Below, piece by piece: positions 37,651 through 47,247 of a stretch of 64,000 nt of DNA. The notes under the pieces are model-generated. The model saw only the letters and a list, made by a program, of their open reading frames with translations, was not told where the DNA came from and did no database searches. The DNA is from Gammaproteobacteria bacterium. Lineage in GTDB: Bacteria > Pseudomonadota > Gammaproteobacteria > Eutrophobiales > Eutrophobiaceae. Position numbers and translations under genes: made by a program. Position 1 is the stretch's first letter. Each line of letters begins with the position of its first letter. The stretch is taken from NCBI GenBank assembly GCA_028819495.1, contig JAPPLI010000062.1:1-64000 (forward strand), in the 5' to 3' direction.

Positions 37651-38388
37651 TCAATCAACCAAAGGTCGGAAATCTTCGCTTTGCATCGGTCTATGTTTGC
37701 TCCAGCGTCCTCTCATCTCAATCAGGATGCTTTGCATAGATGATGCAGTCGGGGGATTAACTCGTACTACACGAGCAGAATAATCAGGTGTTTCTGCGAT
37801 TTCTGCAGATAAATCTTTCACAAGATAACGCGGCGCCCACCCAATCATATGGTAGTCTTTCGTCTGGATTTGCAATGCCAATCCGGTTGCGGGATTGGTC
37901 AATTCAAGTGTCAGGTAAAGCTCTTCCCCCGGTTTCAAAAGATTAATTCGATCCTGCGCAGCTTGATTGATACGCCGCCAACCATGCAAAAAGAACCGGC
38001 AAGTAAAGAGTCCGGTGTCGTCCTTCTCGATTTTTGGAAAAACTTCATAGGAGTCAGTTACCCGTCGGCCTCCGTTTACCGCGAGGATCTCAATCGGATC
38101 GCTTTCCCCGGAAAGGTCAAGGCTGTTCAGATAATCGGCGAAGTCGGGTCTTTTGCGGTTCATCACCCTGTTCCTGAATAGTGGGAACAATTCCGAGGAT
38201 TGATAATCTTCCTCCAGTGAGGGAAATTCGACTAGGAGAGGAAATCCCGCTTTCTCTTGCGCGCGCCTTGCCCCCCCGATGTAGCGGAAACGGTATAGAG
38301 GTCGTTCAATATCAGCATCCAATTGTCCTACAGGGAACCACGCCCTGCTGGGATCGTTGTCCTGCCAGGCAAGATATAAGGTCTTCAT
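37651..38388 (-). CDS. HipA N-subdomain-like plus HIRAN-like protein
   Basis: N-term VGQLDADIERPLYRFRYIGGARRAQEKAGFPLLVEFPSLEEDYQSSELFPLFRNRVMN; C-term SYEVFPKIEKDDTGLFTCRFFLHGWR... Confidence 0.65.
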   Translation of the reverse strand: MKTLYLAWQDNDPSRAWFPVGQLDADIERPLYRFRYIGGARRAQEKAGFPLLVEFPSLEEDYQSSELFPLFRNRVMNRKRPDFADYLNSLDLSGESDPIEILAVNGGRRVTDSYEVFPKIEKDDTGLFTCRFFLHGWRRINQAAQDRINLLKPGEELYLTLELTNPATGLALQIQTKDYHMIGWAPRYLVKDLSAEIAETPDYSARVVRVNPPTASSMQSILIEMRGRWSKHRPMQSEDFRPLVD

Positions 38389-39284
38389 TGTCTTGAAAAA
38401 AGCTCTTGTAACTGTTGAAAATTATAACACAACAAGGCGGCTGCGAACTCTTTTGCAGTAGATGACATCCAGCCATGAGGCATGCGGTTTACGATATCTT
38501 TGATAGCTCCAATATCCAGTTTTTCGAGCTTTTGCTTAACCGGAAGGATAACATCCGGATAAGTCCCAATTGCCTGACGTACCAGTCCCAGTGGGCTCGG
38601 CCCACGTTTACTATCCTCCGACCAGTAGATCGCACCGCGTCCTTTATTTGCATAGTTGCCGACACGATTCTCTGTCAGATACATGTCGCGTCTAACATCC
38701 TGAAGTTCCCTGCCCAAAGAGGACGCATGATCAAACGATGGTGCCACAAATCCTTTCCAACTGCCGTCGACGTATCTTCTAAGTATGCCCCAATTCTCGT
38801 GGTGGCGATCCGTGTTCCCAATTAACGCATCCAGAACGATATACTCTGCCAAACGGCGCTTGGCCTCCATTACAGCTACGTTCTCCATAAAAACATTTTC
38901 CATTACTGTCCAGATATTCGTCAGAGTATGATAGGAGTGACCAAATGTTTTATCAGGATCATAGCCCTGGATGAATCTGGCTAACATCTGGTTGCCATGG
39001 ACCAATTCCTGTCCGACGCCTGTAAATGCCCTGCAAATAGACCCTTGCTCATTTCCGAATGTGGCCAATTCCACTTTGGCGCATTCAATATTCAGAAGTA
39101 CTGCAAGTTCGGCTGCAATCTTCTCGGCCCAATGTTCGCCCGTGTTATCTTTTGGAAATTTGAAAAGCCAGTAGCCTTGGGGTTCGCCTGGAAAACGGAA
39201 CCAGAACTTCTTCTTGCTTCCCATATCCTCAGGATCACGAACCCATTCATCCCATACCCCTAAGATTTGGTAAGGCTCAGACAT
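38385..39284 (-). CDS. HipA C-terminal-like kinase domain protein
   Basis: AEYIVLDALIGNTDRHHENWGIL...FVAPSFDHASSLGREL; 4-nt overlap with the downstream HIRAN-like gene. Confidence 0.8.
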   Translation of the reverse strand: MSEPYQILGVWDEWVRDPEDMGSKKKFWFRFPGEPQGYWLFKFPKDNTGEHWAEKIAAELAVLLNIECAKVELATFGNEQGSICRAFTGVGQELVHGNQMLARFIQGYDPDKTFGHSYHTLTNIWTVMENVFMENVAVMEAKRRLAEYIVLDALIGNTDRHHENWGILRRYVDGSWKGFVAPSFDHASSLGRELQDVRRDMYLTENRVGNYANKGRGAIYWSEDSKRGPSPLGLVRQAIGTYPDVILPVKQKLEKLDIGAIKDIVNRMPHGWMSSTAKEFAAALLCYNFQQLQELFSRQ

Positions 39285-39320
39285 GGCGACATTCCCGCAT
39301 AGTCTGCTTTATCATAAAAA

Positions 39321-40814
39321 TCACGAGGTTCGCCAGTCTGTCGATTGCTCGAAGGCATGGGCGGCCCGGTAGATGGTCTGTTCAGCATGATACCGGCCCA
39401 CCAGCATCAGGCCCACCGGCAGGCCGTCGACCTGTGCGCAGGGGATGGAGATGGCGGGATGCCCGGTGGCGTTGAACTGGCAGGTGTTCAGGGTATTGCC
39501 GAATGCCGTTTCCATGACCTGGTCGTCACTGGCGTTATCCAGCGACTGCGGGTTTTGCGCGGCCGTAGCAACCGTGGTCGGCAGCAGCAGCAGGTCATAC
39601 CCCTGCAGGGGTCTGTCGTAGCTCGCCCGGAGTTTCCGCACCAGGTTCTTCGACCTGGCGTAATAGCGGCCTTCATACTTCTCAAGGTAGCGGCCCAGCA
39701 GCAGGATCAAGGCTGCGTTGATCGGCATATCGCTTTTTCGGAGGGTCCAGTTGCGCATTGCCGCAGACATTGCGGGCGAATAAACGTCATCATGGTTGAA
39801 CCCTACACCGTTCAGCTTCAGGGTCTGCCATAAACCATCGGTGACCACGCCTCCCCAGACAGCCGGGCCGGTCAGGTGGTCGGGGATGGATATTTCCTCC
39901 ACCGTGGCCCCCAGCGAGGCGAAGTGTGAAGCCGCGGCGCTGACGCATCGATCCACTGCGGGCGCGGAAGACGGCCAGCCGAAACCTTCCTTTACCACGG
40001 CGATCTTCAGCCCTGCCGCCCCCTGTTCCAGGCGGCCGGTGTAGTCCGGCCTGTCGCCTTCTCCGCTGCCGGCCATGACTTCCAGGTACCGGGCATTGTC
40101 GGCAACCGTATCGGTCAGGGGACCGATATGTTCTATGGACGCCTCTATGGGTACGCCACCGCTGAAGGGCACCACGCCCCGGGTCGCTTTCATCCCGACC
40201 ACGCCGGTCCAGCTTGCCGGGATGCGCACCGACCCGCCCTGGTCGGTGCCCAGGGCCATATCCACTTCGCCGGTGGCAACCAGGGCAGCGCTGCCGGAGG
40301 ACGAACCACCGGTGGAATAACCCGGTTTCCGGGGATTCTGCACGATGCCGTTGGTCGAGGTAGCGCTGCCGCCGGACAGGCACAGGTATTCACAGGCGGT
40401 CTTCCCCACTATCTCGGCGCCGGCGTTGAGCAGCCGGTCCACCACTGTTGCGTCGAAATCGGCAACGAGGCCGGCCAATACGTCCGAGCCGTTCGTGAGA
40501 GGCAGGTCCGCGACAAAGATATTGTCCTTGACCGCAACCTTCGTGCCGAGCAAGGGGCCGGTTGCGGCGCCTTTGATATTGCATTTCAGCAGCCAGGCGC
40601 CGTAAGGATTTTCACCCCCCTCGGGATAGTAGTAATCCCGGCCGGAGTAAGCCGAGACCGGCAGTTCGTCATCACAGCGGTCGATAAATTCATAACCTTC
40701 CGCTATGGGCTGCATGTATTCAAGCAGTTTTTCCGCCTTGTTATCGTCCACGGCCAGGTTGAGTTCGGCGGCCAGCCGTTTCAATTCCGCGCTGTCGGGT
40801 AGTTTGAAAGTCAC
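39321..40814 (-). CDS. Amidase (amidase signature family)
   Basis: KVAVKDNIFVADLPLTNGSDVLAG...GYSTGGSSSGSAALVATGEVDMALGTDQGGSVRIPASWTGVVGMKATRG. Confidence 0.95.
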   Translation of the reverse strand: MTFKLPDSAELKRLAAELNLAVDDNKAEKLLEYMQPIAEGYEFIDRCDDELPVSAYSGRDYYYPEGGENPYGAWLLKCNIKGAATGPLLGTKVAVKDNIFVADLPLTNGSDVLAGLVADFDATVVDRLLNAGAEIVGKTACEYLCLSGGSATSTNGIVQNPRKPGYSTGGSSSGSAALVATGEVDMALGTDQGGSVRIPASWTGVVGMKATRGVVPFSGGVPIEASIEHIGPLTDTVADNARYLEVMAGSGEGDRPDYTGRLEQGAAGLKIAVVKEGFGWPSSAPAVDRCVSAAASHFASLGATVEEISIPDHLTGPAVWGGVVTDGLWQTLKLNGVGFNHDDVYSPAMSAAMRNWTLRKSDMPINAALILLLGRYLEKYEGRYYARSKNLVRKLRASYDRPLQGYDLLLLPTTVATAAQNPQSLDNASDDQVMETAFGNTLNTCQFNATGHPAISIPCAQVDGLPVGLMLVGRYHAEQTIYRAAHAFEQSTDWRTS

Positions 40815-40917
40815 AGATCAGTTCCTCCATTCTGCAGGCGTTTCATTACAGTAATTACTTTACGAGTTAACCTTTACAGGTTAATAATATGTATTAGGGA
40901 ATTATGCAAGCGCCCGC

Positions 40918-42561
40918 TTGAGAAATAATGTGAATAACTATACCAGCCACCTCGATACCTTCGTCCGGGATAATCTGCCGCCGCCGGAGCAGATGCCCGA
41001 TTTTCTGTTCACCACCGACGAGTTGCAGTATCCCGGGCGCCTGAACAGCGCCGCAGAGGTGCTCGATAAAAAGATCGCCCAGGGCTACGGCGCCAAAAAC
41101 GCCCTCCTGACGCCCAACGAGACCTGGAGCTACCGGGACCTGTACGAGAAGTCCAACCGCATCGCCCATGTGCTGGTCGAAGACCTGGGCCTCGTGCCCG
41201 GTAACCGCGTCCTGCTGCGGTCCCCCAACAACCCGATGCTGGTCGCCTGCTGGTTCGGCGTGATAAAAGCCGGCGGTGTGGCCGTTGCCACCATGCCGTT
41301 ACTGCGCAAGCGGGACCTGGAACCGATTATCAACAAGGCGCAGGTCCAGTTCGCATTGTGCGATGAACGTCTTATGGACGAGTTGTCCGGCGCGCTGGAA
41401 ACCACCGGGTTCGTGCAGCGGGCCGTGCAGTTCAACGGTTCCGGAGAGGCCGGCGCGGGGGCGGAACTGGAGCAGCTCATGGCCGCGAGGGAAACCTCTT
41501 TCGATCCGGTCCCAACTGCCAGTGACGACCCTGCAATCATCGCCTTCACCAGCGGCACCACGGGCCAGCCCAAAGGCACGGTGCATTTCCAGCGCGACAT
41601 CATGACCATGTGCATCTGCTGCAACGAATATGTGGTCAAGCCGGATCCTTCCGACATCATTATCGGCAGCCCGCCGGTCGCATTCACCTTCGGTCTCGGG
41701 ATGCTGGTCGGCATGCCCCTGTATGCAGGCGCCAGCGTGGCGCTCCTGGAAGCGGCCCCGCCGCTGGAACTCGCCAGGGCGATTGGCCGCTTCAGTGCGA
41801 CCATCTGCTCGTCCGCGCCGACTGCTTACCGCGCCATCCTGAACCACATCGGCGAGTTCGACCTGAGCAGCCTGAGAAAATCGACCTGCGCCGGCGAAAA
41901 GCTGCCCCTGCCCACGTACGAGGAATGGCTGGCGGCAACCGGGCTCAGGATGATCGATATCTTCGGTTCGACCGAAATGATCCATGTGTTCATTTCTGCG
42001 GTCGGTGACGAGATTCGTCCCGGGGCGTCGGGCAAGGCGATAACCGGTTACCGGGCCTGCATCCTGGATGACCACAACCGGCCCGCGGCGCCGGGCACGC
42101 CGGGCCGCCTGGCGCTGAAAGGCCCGACCGGTTGCAAGTACCTGGCCGACGAACGGCAGAAAAACTACGTGGTCAACGGCTGGAACCTGACCGGGGATGT
42201 CTGCACCATGGACGAAGACGGTTACGTGTGGTACCAGGGGCGCACCGACGACATGATCATCTCATCCGGTTACAACATCTCGGGGGCGGAAGTGGAAGCG
42301 GCGCTGCTGCCGCATCCTGCCGTCAGTGAATGCGGTGTCGTCGGCATCCCGGATGAAGCCCGGGGTATGATCATCAAGGCCTTTGTCGTGCCGGCCGAAG
42401 GTGTCCGGGCATCGGGGCAACTGGCCGGCGAACTGCAGGAGTTCGCAAAACGGACCATTGCGCCGTACAAGTACCCGAGGATGATAGAATTCATTTCGGA
42501 GCTGCCGAAGACCCAGACCGGCAAGATCCAGAGACATAAACTGCGGGCAATGCCCCACTGA
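40918..42561 (+). CDS. AMP-dependent CoA ligase (benzoate/2-aminobenzoate-CoA ligase-like)
   Basis: IIAFTSGTTGQPKGTVHFQRD...DIFGSTEMIHVFIS...WYQGRTDDMIISSGYNISGAEVEAALL; non-ATG start uncertain. Confidence 0.88.
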   Translation: MRNNVNNYTSHLDTFVRDNLPPPEQMPDFLFTTDELQYPGRLNSAAEVLDKKIAQGYGAKNALLTPNETWSYRDLYEKSNRIAHVLVEDLGLVPGNRVLLRSPNNPMLVACWFGVIKAGGVAVATMPLLRKRDLEPIINKAQVQFALCDERLMDELSGALETTGFVQRAVQFNGSGEAGAGAELEQLMAARETSFDPVPTASDDPAIIAFTSGTTGQPKGTVHFQRDIMTMCICCNEYVVKPDPSDIIIGSPPVAFTFGLGMLVGMPLYAGASVALLEAAPPLELARAIGRFSATICSSAPTAYRAILNHIGEFDLSSLRKSTCAGEKLPLPTYEEWLAATGLRMIDIFGSTEMIHVFISAVGDEIRPGASGKAITGYRACILDDHNRPAAPGTPGRLALKGPTGCKYLADERQKNYVVNGWNLTGDVCTMDEDGYVWYQGRTDDMIISSGYNISGAEVEAALLPHPAVSECGVVGIPDEARGMIIKAFVVPAEGVRASGQLAGELQEFAKRTIAPYKYPRMIEFISELPKTQTGKIQRHKLRAMPH

Positions 42562-42588
42562 AACAGCATCAACCTGAAGGTGATACAA

Positions 42589-42867
42589 ATGGTTACAGCA
42601 ATCGTGCTAATCAATACCCATCACGGCAGGATCAACGAGGTCGCCGAAGCCCTGGCCGATATACCGGAATTTTCCGAAGTCTACTCCGTGGGCGGCAGTT
42701 ACGACATTGTCGGCATCCTGCGGGTCGAGACCAACGAGGCCATTGCCGACATGGTAACCAGCCGCATGGTAAACATCGAAGGCATTGAAAACACCGAGAC
42801 CATGATCGCCTTCAAGACCTATTCGCGCCACGATCTGGAACAGATATTTTCCATCGGGATGGAATAA
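42589..42867 (+). CDS. Stand-alone Lrp/AsnC ligand-binding (RAM) domain protein
   Basis: MVTAIVLINTHHGRINEVAEALADIPEFSEVYSVGGSYDIVGILRVETNEAIADMVTSRMVNIEGIENTETMIAFKTYS; no HTH. Confidence 0.9.
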   Translation: MVTAIVLINTHHGRINEVAEALADIPEFSEVYSVGGSYDIVGILRVETNEAIADMVTSRMVNIEGIENTETMIAFKTYSRHDLEQIFSIGME

Positions 42868-42879
42868 AGCAAGCCAGCT

Positions 42880-45003
42880 ATGGCTTTCGTCGTTGCAACT
42901 GACGTAGGCGGCACCTGTACCGATACGGTGATCGTCGAGGACGGTCGCTCCGTCTTTATCGGCAAGGCCTTGTCCACCCCGCCGGATTTTGCCGGCGGGG
43001 TGATCGCTTCCATCCGCTCCGCCGCCGCCGTGATGCAGACGGACCTGGATGATATTTTCCGGCAGACGTCCCTGTTCATCCACGGCTCCACCGTGGTGGA
43101 CAACACCTTGCTGGAGCGCAAGGGCGCCCGCACCGGCCTGATCACCACGGCAGGTTTCGAGGACACCCTGCTGGTCACCCGGGGCGCCTACGGGCGCTGG
43201 TCCGGCCTCTCGGAAGAAGGTCTCAAACACCCGGTCGCAACGGACCGGCCCGCGCCGCTGGTGCCGTTCGGCCTGATCCGCGGGGTGACGGAACGGGTGG
43301 ACTATAAAGGCGCAATTATCCAGCAACTGGACGACAGCGAGGTTGAGCAGGCCGTCGGTTACCTTATTGACGAGCATCAGGTTGAGTCTGTCGCTATAGC
43401 GCTGTTATGGTCGTTCGCCAACCCCGTACATGAACAGCGTATCCGTTCCATCATCAGGGCGCGCAACCCGGATGTTCATGTGTCCGTCAGCAGCGAGGTG
43501 GCGCCGGTCCCGGGCGAGTACGAACGCACCTCGACCACCGTGATCAACGCCTATGCCGGGCAGGTGGTCAGCAACTACATCAATAACCTGCAAAAACTGC
43601 TGGGCGAATTCAATTACCGGGGGCCGGTGCTGGTCATGCAGGGCTACGGCGGCCTGCTGCCTGCCGAACAGGCAGCCGGACGGGCGGTGAACATGGTGGA
43701 ATGCGGCCCGGTTGCCGGAGTCATCGGCAGCAAGTTTCTCGGCGATCTCATGGGCGACGGCAACATCATCGCCGCGGACATGGGCGGCACCACGTTCAAG
43801 GTGGGCGTTATCCAGGACGGCGAAATCGAGTATGCCAGGGAGCCCCTGATTGACCGGTTCCATTACTCGGTGCCGAAGATCGACGTAGCGTCCATCGGCG
43901 CCGGCGGCGGCAGCCTGATCACCCTGGAACAGGACACCGGAGCGCCCTTGGTGGGGCCGCAAAGCGCGGGGGCAAACCCCGGTCCTGTCTGCTACGGCCT
44001 CGGCGGCACCCGGCCCACCGTGACCGATGTGTTGTTGTTGCTGGGTTATATCGATCCGGAGCATTTCCTGAGCGGCGCCATGACCCTGGATGTGGACAAC
44101 ACGGCCCGGCTGTTCCGGGAACAGATCGCGGACCCGCTGGGCCTGTCCGTGGAACAGGCAGCGATCGGCATATTCCGGGTGGCGAACGCACAGGCCACCG
44201 ACCTGATCCACAAGATCACCGTTGAACAGGGCCTGGACCCCCGGGATTTCGTGCTGCATGCGTTCGGCGGCACCTGCCCCATCCTGGCCGGCGCGTTCGC
44301 CCGGGAACTGGGCGTGCAGCGGATCATCGTGCCGTATACCGCATCGGTGAACTGCGCCTTCGGCCTGGCCAGCACTGACGTCATGCACGATTACAGCGTG
44401 ACCCTGACCAAATCCGTCCCCTGTCCTGCAGGGGAGATCAATGCCATTTACGAACCCATGATCGGCGCGGCGAAACAGGCGCTGGAACAGGGGGGGTTCC
44501 CGGAGAATAAAATGAGCCTCAGGTGGTCCGTCGGGTTCCGTTACGCGATGCAGGTCCATGAAGTAGTCACACCGGTACGCGCAGCGACACCGCTGGATGA
44601 GGAAGGACTGCAACAACTGGTCAGCGATTTTGAAACATTATATGAAAACCGCTACGGTAAAGGTTCCGCCTACCGGGACGCGGGTATTGAAATGACCGGG
44701 TTCCGCCTGAGCGCGGCCGGCAGGATAGAACGCCCCGAGGTTGCCGCGCAGGCGTTGACCGGTTCCTCTCCTGACGCGGCCCGTACCGGGCGGCGCAGGA
44801 TATTTGTCAGCGGCCATGACAGTCTGACCGAAGCCGACATCCTTGATTTTGAGAAAATGACTCCCGGCAATATCATTGACGGACCGGCGGTGATCCATAC
44901 GCCGATCACGACTATCGTGATCCAGGATAGCCAACAAGGCTTCATGGACGGGCACAGAAATATTATCATTGACGCAAGTATTCCTCTTAACTATGTTGAT
45001 TAA
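42880..45003 (+). CDS. Hydantoinase/oxoprolinase subunit A
   Basis: MAFVVATDVGGTCTDTVIVEDG...FIHGSTVVDNTLLERKGARTGLITTAGFEDTL. Confidence 0.94.
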   Translation: MAFVVATDVGGTCTDTVIVEDGRSVFIGKALSTPPDFAGGVIASIRSAAAVMQTDLDDIFRQTSLFIHGSTVVDNTLLERKGARTGLITTAGFEDTLLVTRGAYGRWSGLSEEGLKHPVATDRPAPLVPFGLIRGVTERVDYKGAIIQQLDDSEVEQAVGYLIDEHQVESVAIALLWSFANPVHEQRIRSIIRARNPDVHVSVSSEVAPVPGEYERTSTTVINAYAGQVVSNYINNLQKLLGEFNYRGPVLVMQGYGGLLPAEQAAGRAVNMVECGPVAGVIGSKFLGDLMGDGNIIAADMGGTTFKVGVIQDGEIEYAREPLIDRFHYSVPKIDVASIGAGGGSLITLEQDTGAPLVGPQSAGANPGPVCYGLGGTRPTVTDVLLLLGYIDPEHFLSGAMTLDVDNTARLFREQIADPLGLSVEQAAIGIFRVANAQATDLIHKITVEQGLDPRDFVLHAFGGTCPILAGAFARELGVQRIIVPYTASVNCAFGLASTDVMHDYSVTLTKSVPCPAGEINAIYEPMIGAAKQALEQGGFPENKMSLRWSVGFRYAMQVHEVVTPVRAATPLDEEGLQQLVSDFETLYENRYGKGSAYRDAGIEMTGFRLSAAGRIERPEVAAQALTGSSPDAARTGRRRIFVSGHDSLTEADILDFEKMTPGNIIDGPAVIHTPITTIVIQDSQQGFMDGHRNIIIDASIPLNYVD

Positions 45004-45102
45004 GGGTTTTAGTGACTGTTTTTACGCGACTAGCGCCAGGGATGAGTGCGGGACCGGGCCAGGGAGGGCCCACTGGAGCGGAAAAACAGTCACTAAAACC
45101 CT
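45003..45102 (+). repeat. Modular hairpin repeat element, locus S5, with 21-bp perfect inverted arms
   Basis: AGGGTTTTAGTGACTGTTTTT (45003-45023) / AAAAACAGTCACTAAAACCCT (45082-45102); internal GGGCC-AGGGAG-GGCCC hairpin. Confidence 0.9.
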
Positions 45103-45123
45103 GAAGGCTGAAGTTAGCATGAC

Positions 45124-47166
45124 ATGATTGATCCGATCACATTTTCGATCATCCGTCACCGCCTGTTCCGGGTCGTGGACGAGGCAGTGATTACCCTGAA
45201 GAACGTATCGGGCAGCGCCATCACCAACGAAGGCCACGACCTGATGGTGTCCCTGTACCGGGCGGACGGCACCCTGCTGATGGGCGGCGTCGGGTTCCTG
45301 CACCACCTGACCAGCGCCGCGGAGGCGTGCAAGTCCATCATCCGGCGCTTCCGGGGAGACATCCACGCCGGCGACGTGTTCCTGCTGAACGATCCCTACA
45401 CCGCGGCCCTGCATACCTCGGACGTCTACCTGGTGGCGCCCATCCATTACCGGGGAGAACTGGTGGCCTGGAGCGCCTGTTTCGTACACGTGTACGATAT
45501 CGGCGCCACCAACCCCGGCGGCTTCTGCCCCGATGCGGAAAACATCTATACGGAAGGCTTCAGTTCTCCGGGGATACGGCTGGTGGGGAAGGGCGAGATC
45601 AACCGGGCCGTCATGGACACCTTCCTCAACATGGTGCGTTCCCCCGACATGGTGGCGCTGGACCTGAATTCCATGATCGCCTGCAACAACGTCGCCCGGG
45701 AACGGATGCTGGCCCTCATCGAAAAATACGGATTCGAGACCGTCGATGAGACCTGCAAAACACTGATCGCCAGGTCTGAAGAGAAACTGCGCGCCCGGCT
45801 GCGGGAACTGCCCGACGGCCAATGGCAATCACGCCAGTACCTGAGTGTGAAGGACGAGATCTACCGGGTCGAACTGACCATGACCAAGCGGGACGATTCG
45901 CTTATTTTCGATTTCAGCGGGTCCAGCGAGCAGAGCCGCTATGCCATCAATTGCACCAGGTGGGCCTCCCTGGGCGGGCTGTTCGCGCCCCTGTTCCCGT
46001 TGCTGTGCTACGACATCACCTGGAATGAAGGCGTGATCAGTCCCATCACCATGATTGCGCCGGAGGGGACCATCGTGAACTGCACGCGCCCGGCGCCGGT
46101 TTCCGTCGCCACCGTGGGAGCCATACAATCCGTCAACAACGCGGCCTGCACTACCATCGGCAAGCTGCTCAGCGCCAGTGAAAAATACGCCCCGGAAGCC
46201 TCGGCCGTGTGGCACGCCAACCATTTCGCGGTGTTCCTGTTCGGTCAGAACCAGCATAACAAACTGGCGATCGGCATCCTCACCGAGACCTTCGCCGGGG
46301 CCGGCGGCGCCCGGGCCTGGGCGGACGGCATCGAGGTGGGCGGGGAGATCCCGAACCCCATCTCGCGCATGGCCAACGTGGAGACCGTCGAATACACCTT
46401 CCCGATCCGCTACCTGTATCGCCGGCGTCTCAAGGATTCCGGCGGCCCGGGGCGTTACCGCGGCGGCGTCGGCATGGAATTGTCCTTCGTGCCGCACGAT
46501 GCGCCGGACGGCGGGATGCATTACGTGGTCTCCGGCAAAGGTTCGAAGTTCCCCATGAGCGAAGGCCTGGCCGGCGGCTATCCGGGATCGCCCAATGCCT
46601 ACATATGGGTCAAGAACAATAGAGCAAAAGAGGACGCAATACCTGGCGAACAGCAGGAGGTAGACTGGGGTGTATTCCCGCTGATGGGCAAGGACGCGCT
46701 TTATGTCAGGTGGAATGGCGGCGGCGGCTACGGCGATCCCCTGTCGCGCCCGCCGCAGGACGTGGCCCGCGACATACGGGACGGCCTGACTTCCCCGGAA
46801 TTTGCAGAATCAGTATACGGCGTAATTATCGATACCGGTACAGGGGAAGCAGAGCCATCCCTTACAGAGAAAAAGAGAACCGAACTGGTAGCGCAACGAA
46901 AGAACGGCGGGCAATCCGCGCCTGTTGCAGGCGCGCCCGTCACCTGCAAACACTGCGGTCAGAGCCTGGGGGGCACGGACGGCAACTGGAAGGAAAGCGC
47001 GAGTGTGCAGGAAACGCCCATGCAAAACCTGGGAGGGCCCTATTCCAGCGGCGGCGACGTATTGCTGCGCTCGTTCTCATGCCCGGGCTGCGGCATCCTG
47101 GTGGATACGGAGACTGCCATGCAAGGCGACCCGTACCTGAATGACAGATTATTAATCCGCAGATGA
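45124..47166 (+). CDS. Hydantoinase/oxoprolinase subunit B with acetone carboxylase gamma-like C-terminal tail
   Basis: MIDPITFSIIRHRLFRVVDEAVITLKNVSGSAITNEGHDLMVSLY...; C-term VTCKHCGQSLG...FSCPGCGILVDTETAMQGDPYLND; stop codon supplied by a repeat. Confidence 0.9.
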   Translation: MIDPITFSIIRHRLFRVVDEAVITLKNVSGSAITNEGHDLMVSLYRADGTLLMGGVGFLHHLTSAAEACKSIIRRFRGDIHAGDVFLLNDPYTAALHTSDVYLVAPIHYRGELVAWSACFVHVYDIGATNPGGFCPDAENIYTEGFSSPGIRLVGKGEINRAVMDTFLNMVRSPDMVALDLNSMIACNNVARERMLALIEKYGFETVDETCKTLIARSEEKLRARLRELPDGQWQSRQYLSVKDEIYRVELTMTKRDDSLIFDFSGSSEQSRYAINCTRWASLGGLFAPLFPLLCYDITWNEGVISPITMIAPEGTIVNCTRPAPVSVATVGAIQSVNNAACTTIGKLLSASEKYAPEASAVWHANHFAVFLFGQNQHNKLAIGILTETFAGAGGARAWADGIEVGGEIPNPISRMANVETVEYTFPIRYLYRRRLKDSGGPGRYRGGVGMELSFVPHDAPDGGMHYVVSGKGSKFPMSEGLAGGYPGSPNAYIWVKNNRAKEDAIPGEQQEVDWGVFPLMGKDALYVRWNGGGGYGDPLSRPPQDVARDIRDGLTSPEFAESVYGVIIDTGTGEAEPSLTEKKRTELVAQRKNGGQSAPVAGAPVTCKHCGQSLGGTDGNWKESASVQETPMQNLGGPYSSGGDVLLRSFSCPGCGILVDTETAMQGDPYLNDRLLIRR

Positions 47167-47231
47167 CGCAGATTTACGCAGATTATTTTTTGATTCATTT
47201 TATCTGCGCTAATCTGCGTCATCTGCGGATA
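47154..47231. repeat. Inverted pair of the ATCCGCAGATGACGCAGAT repeat (REPIN-like hairpin)
   Basis: aatccgcagatgacgcagatttacgcagatt ... tatctgcgctaatctgcgtcatctgcggat. Confidence 0.9.
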
Positions 47232-47247
47232 AAACAGGTAAAGTGAT

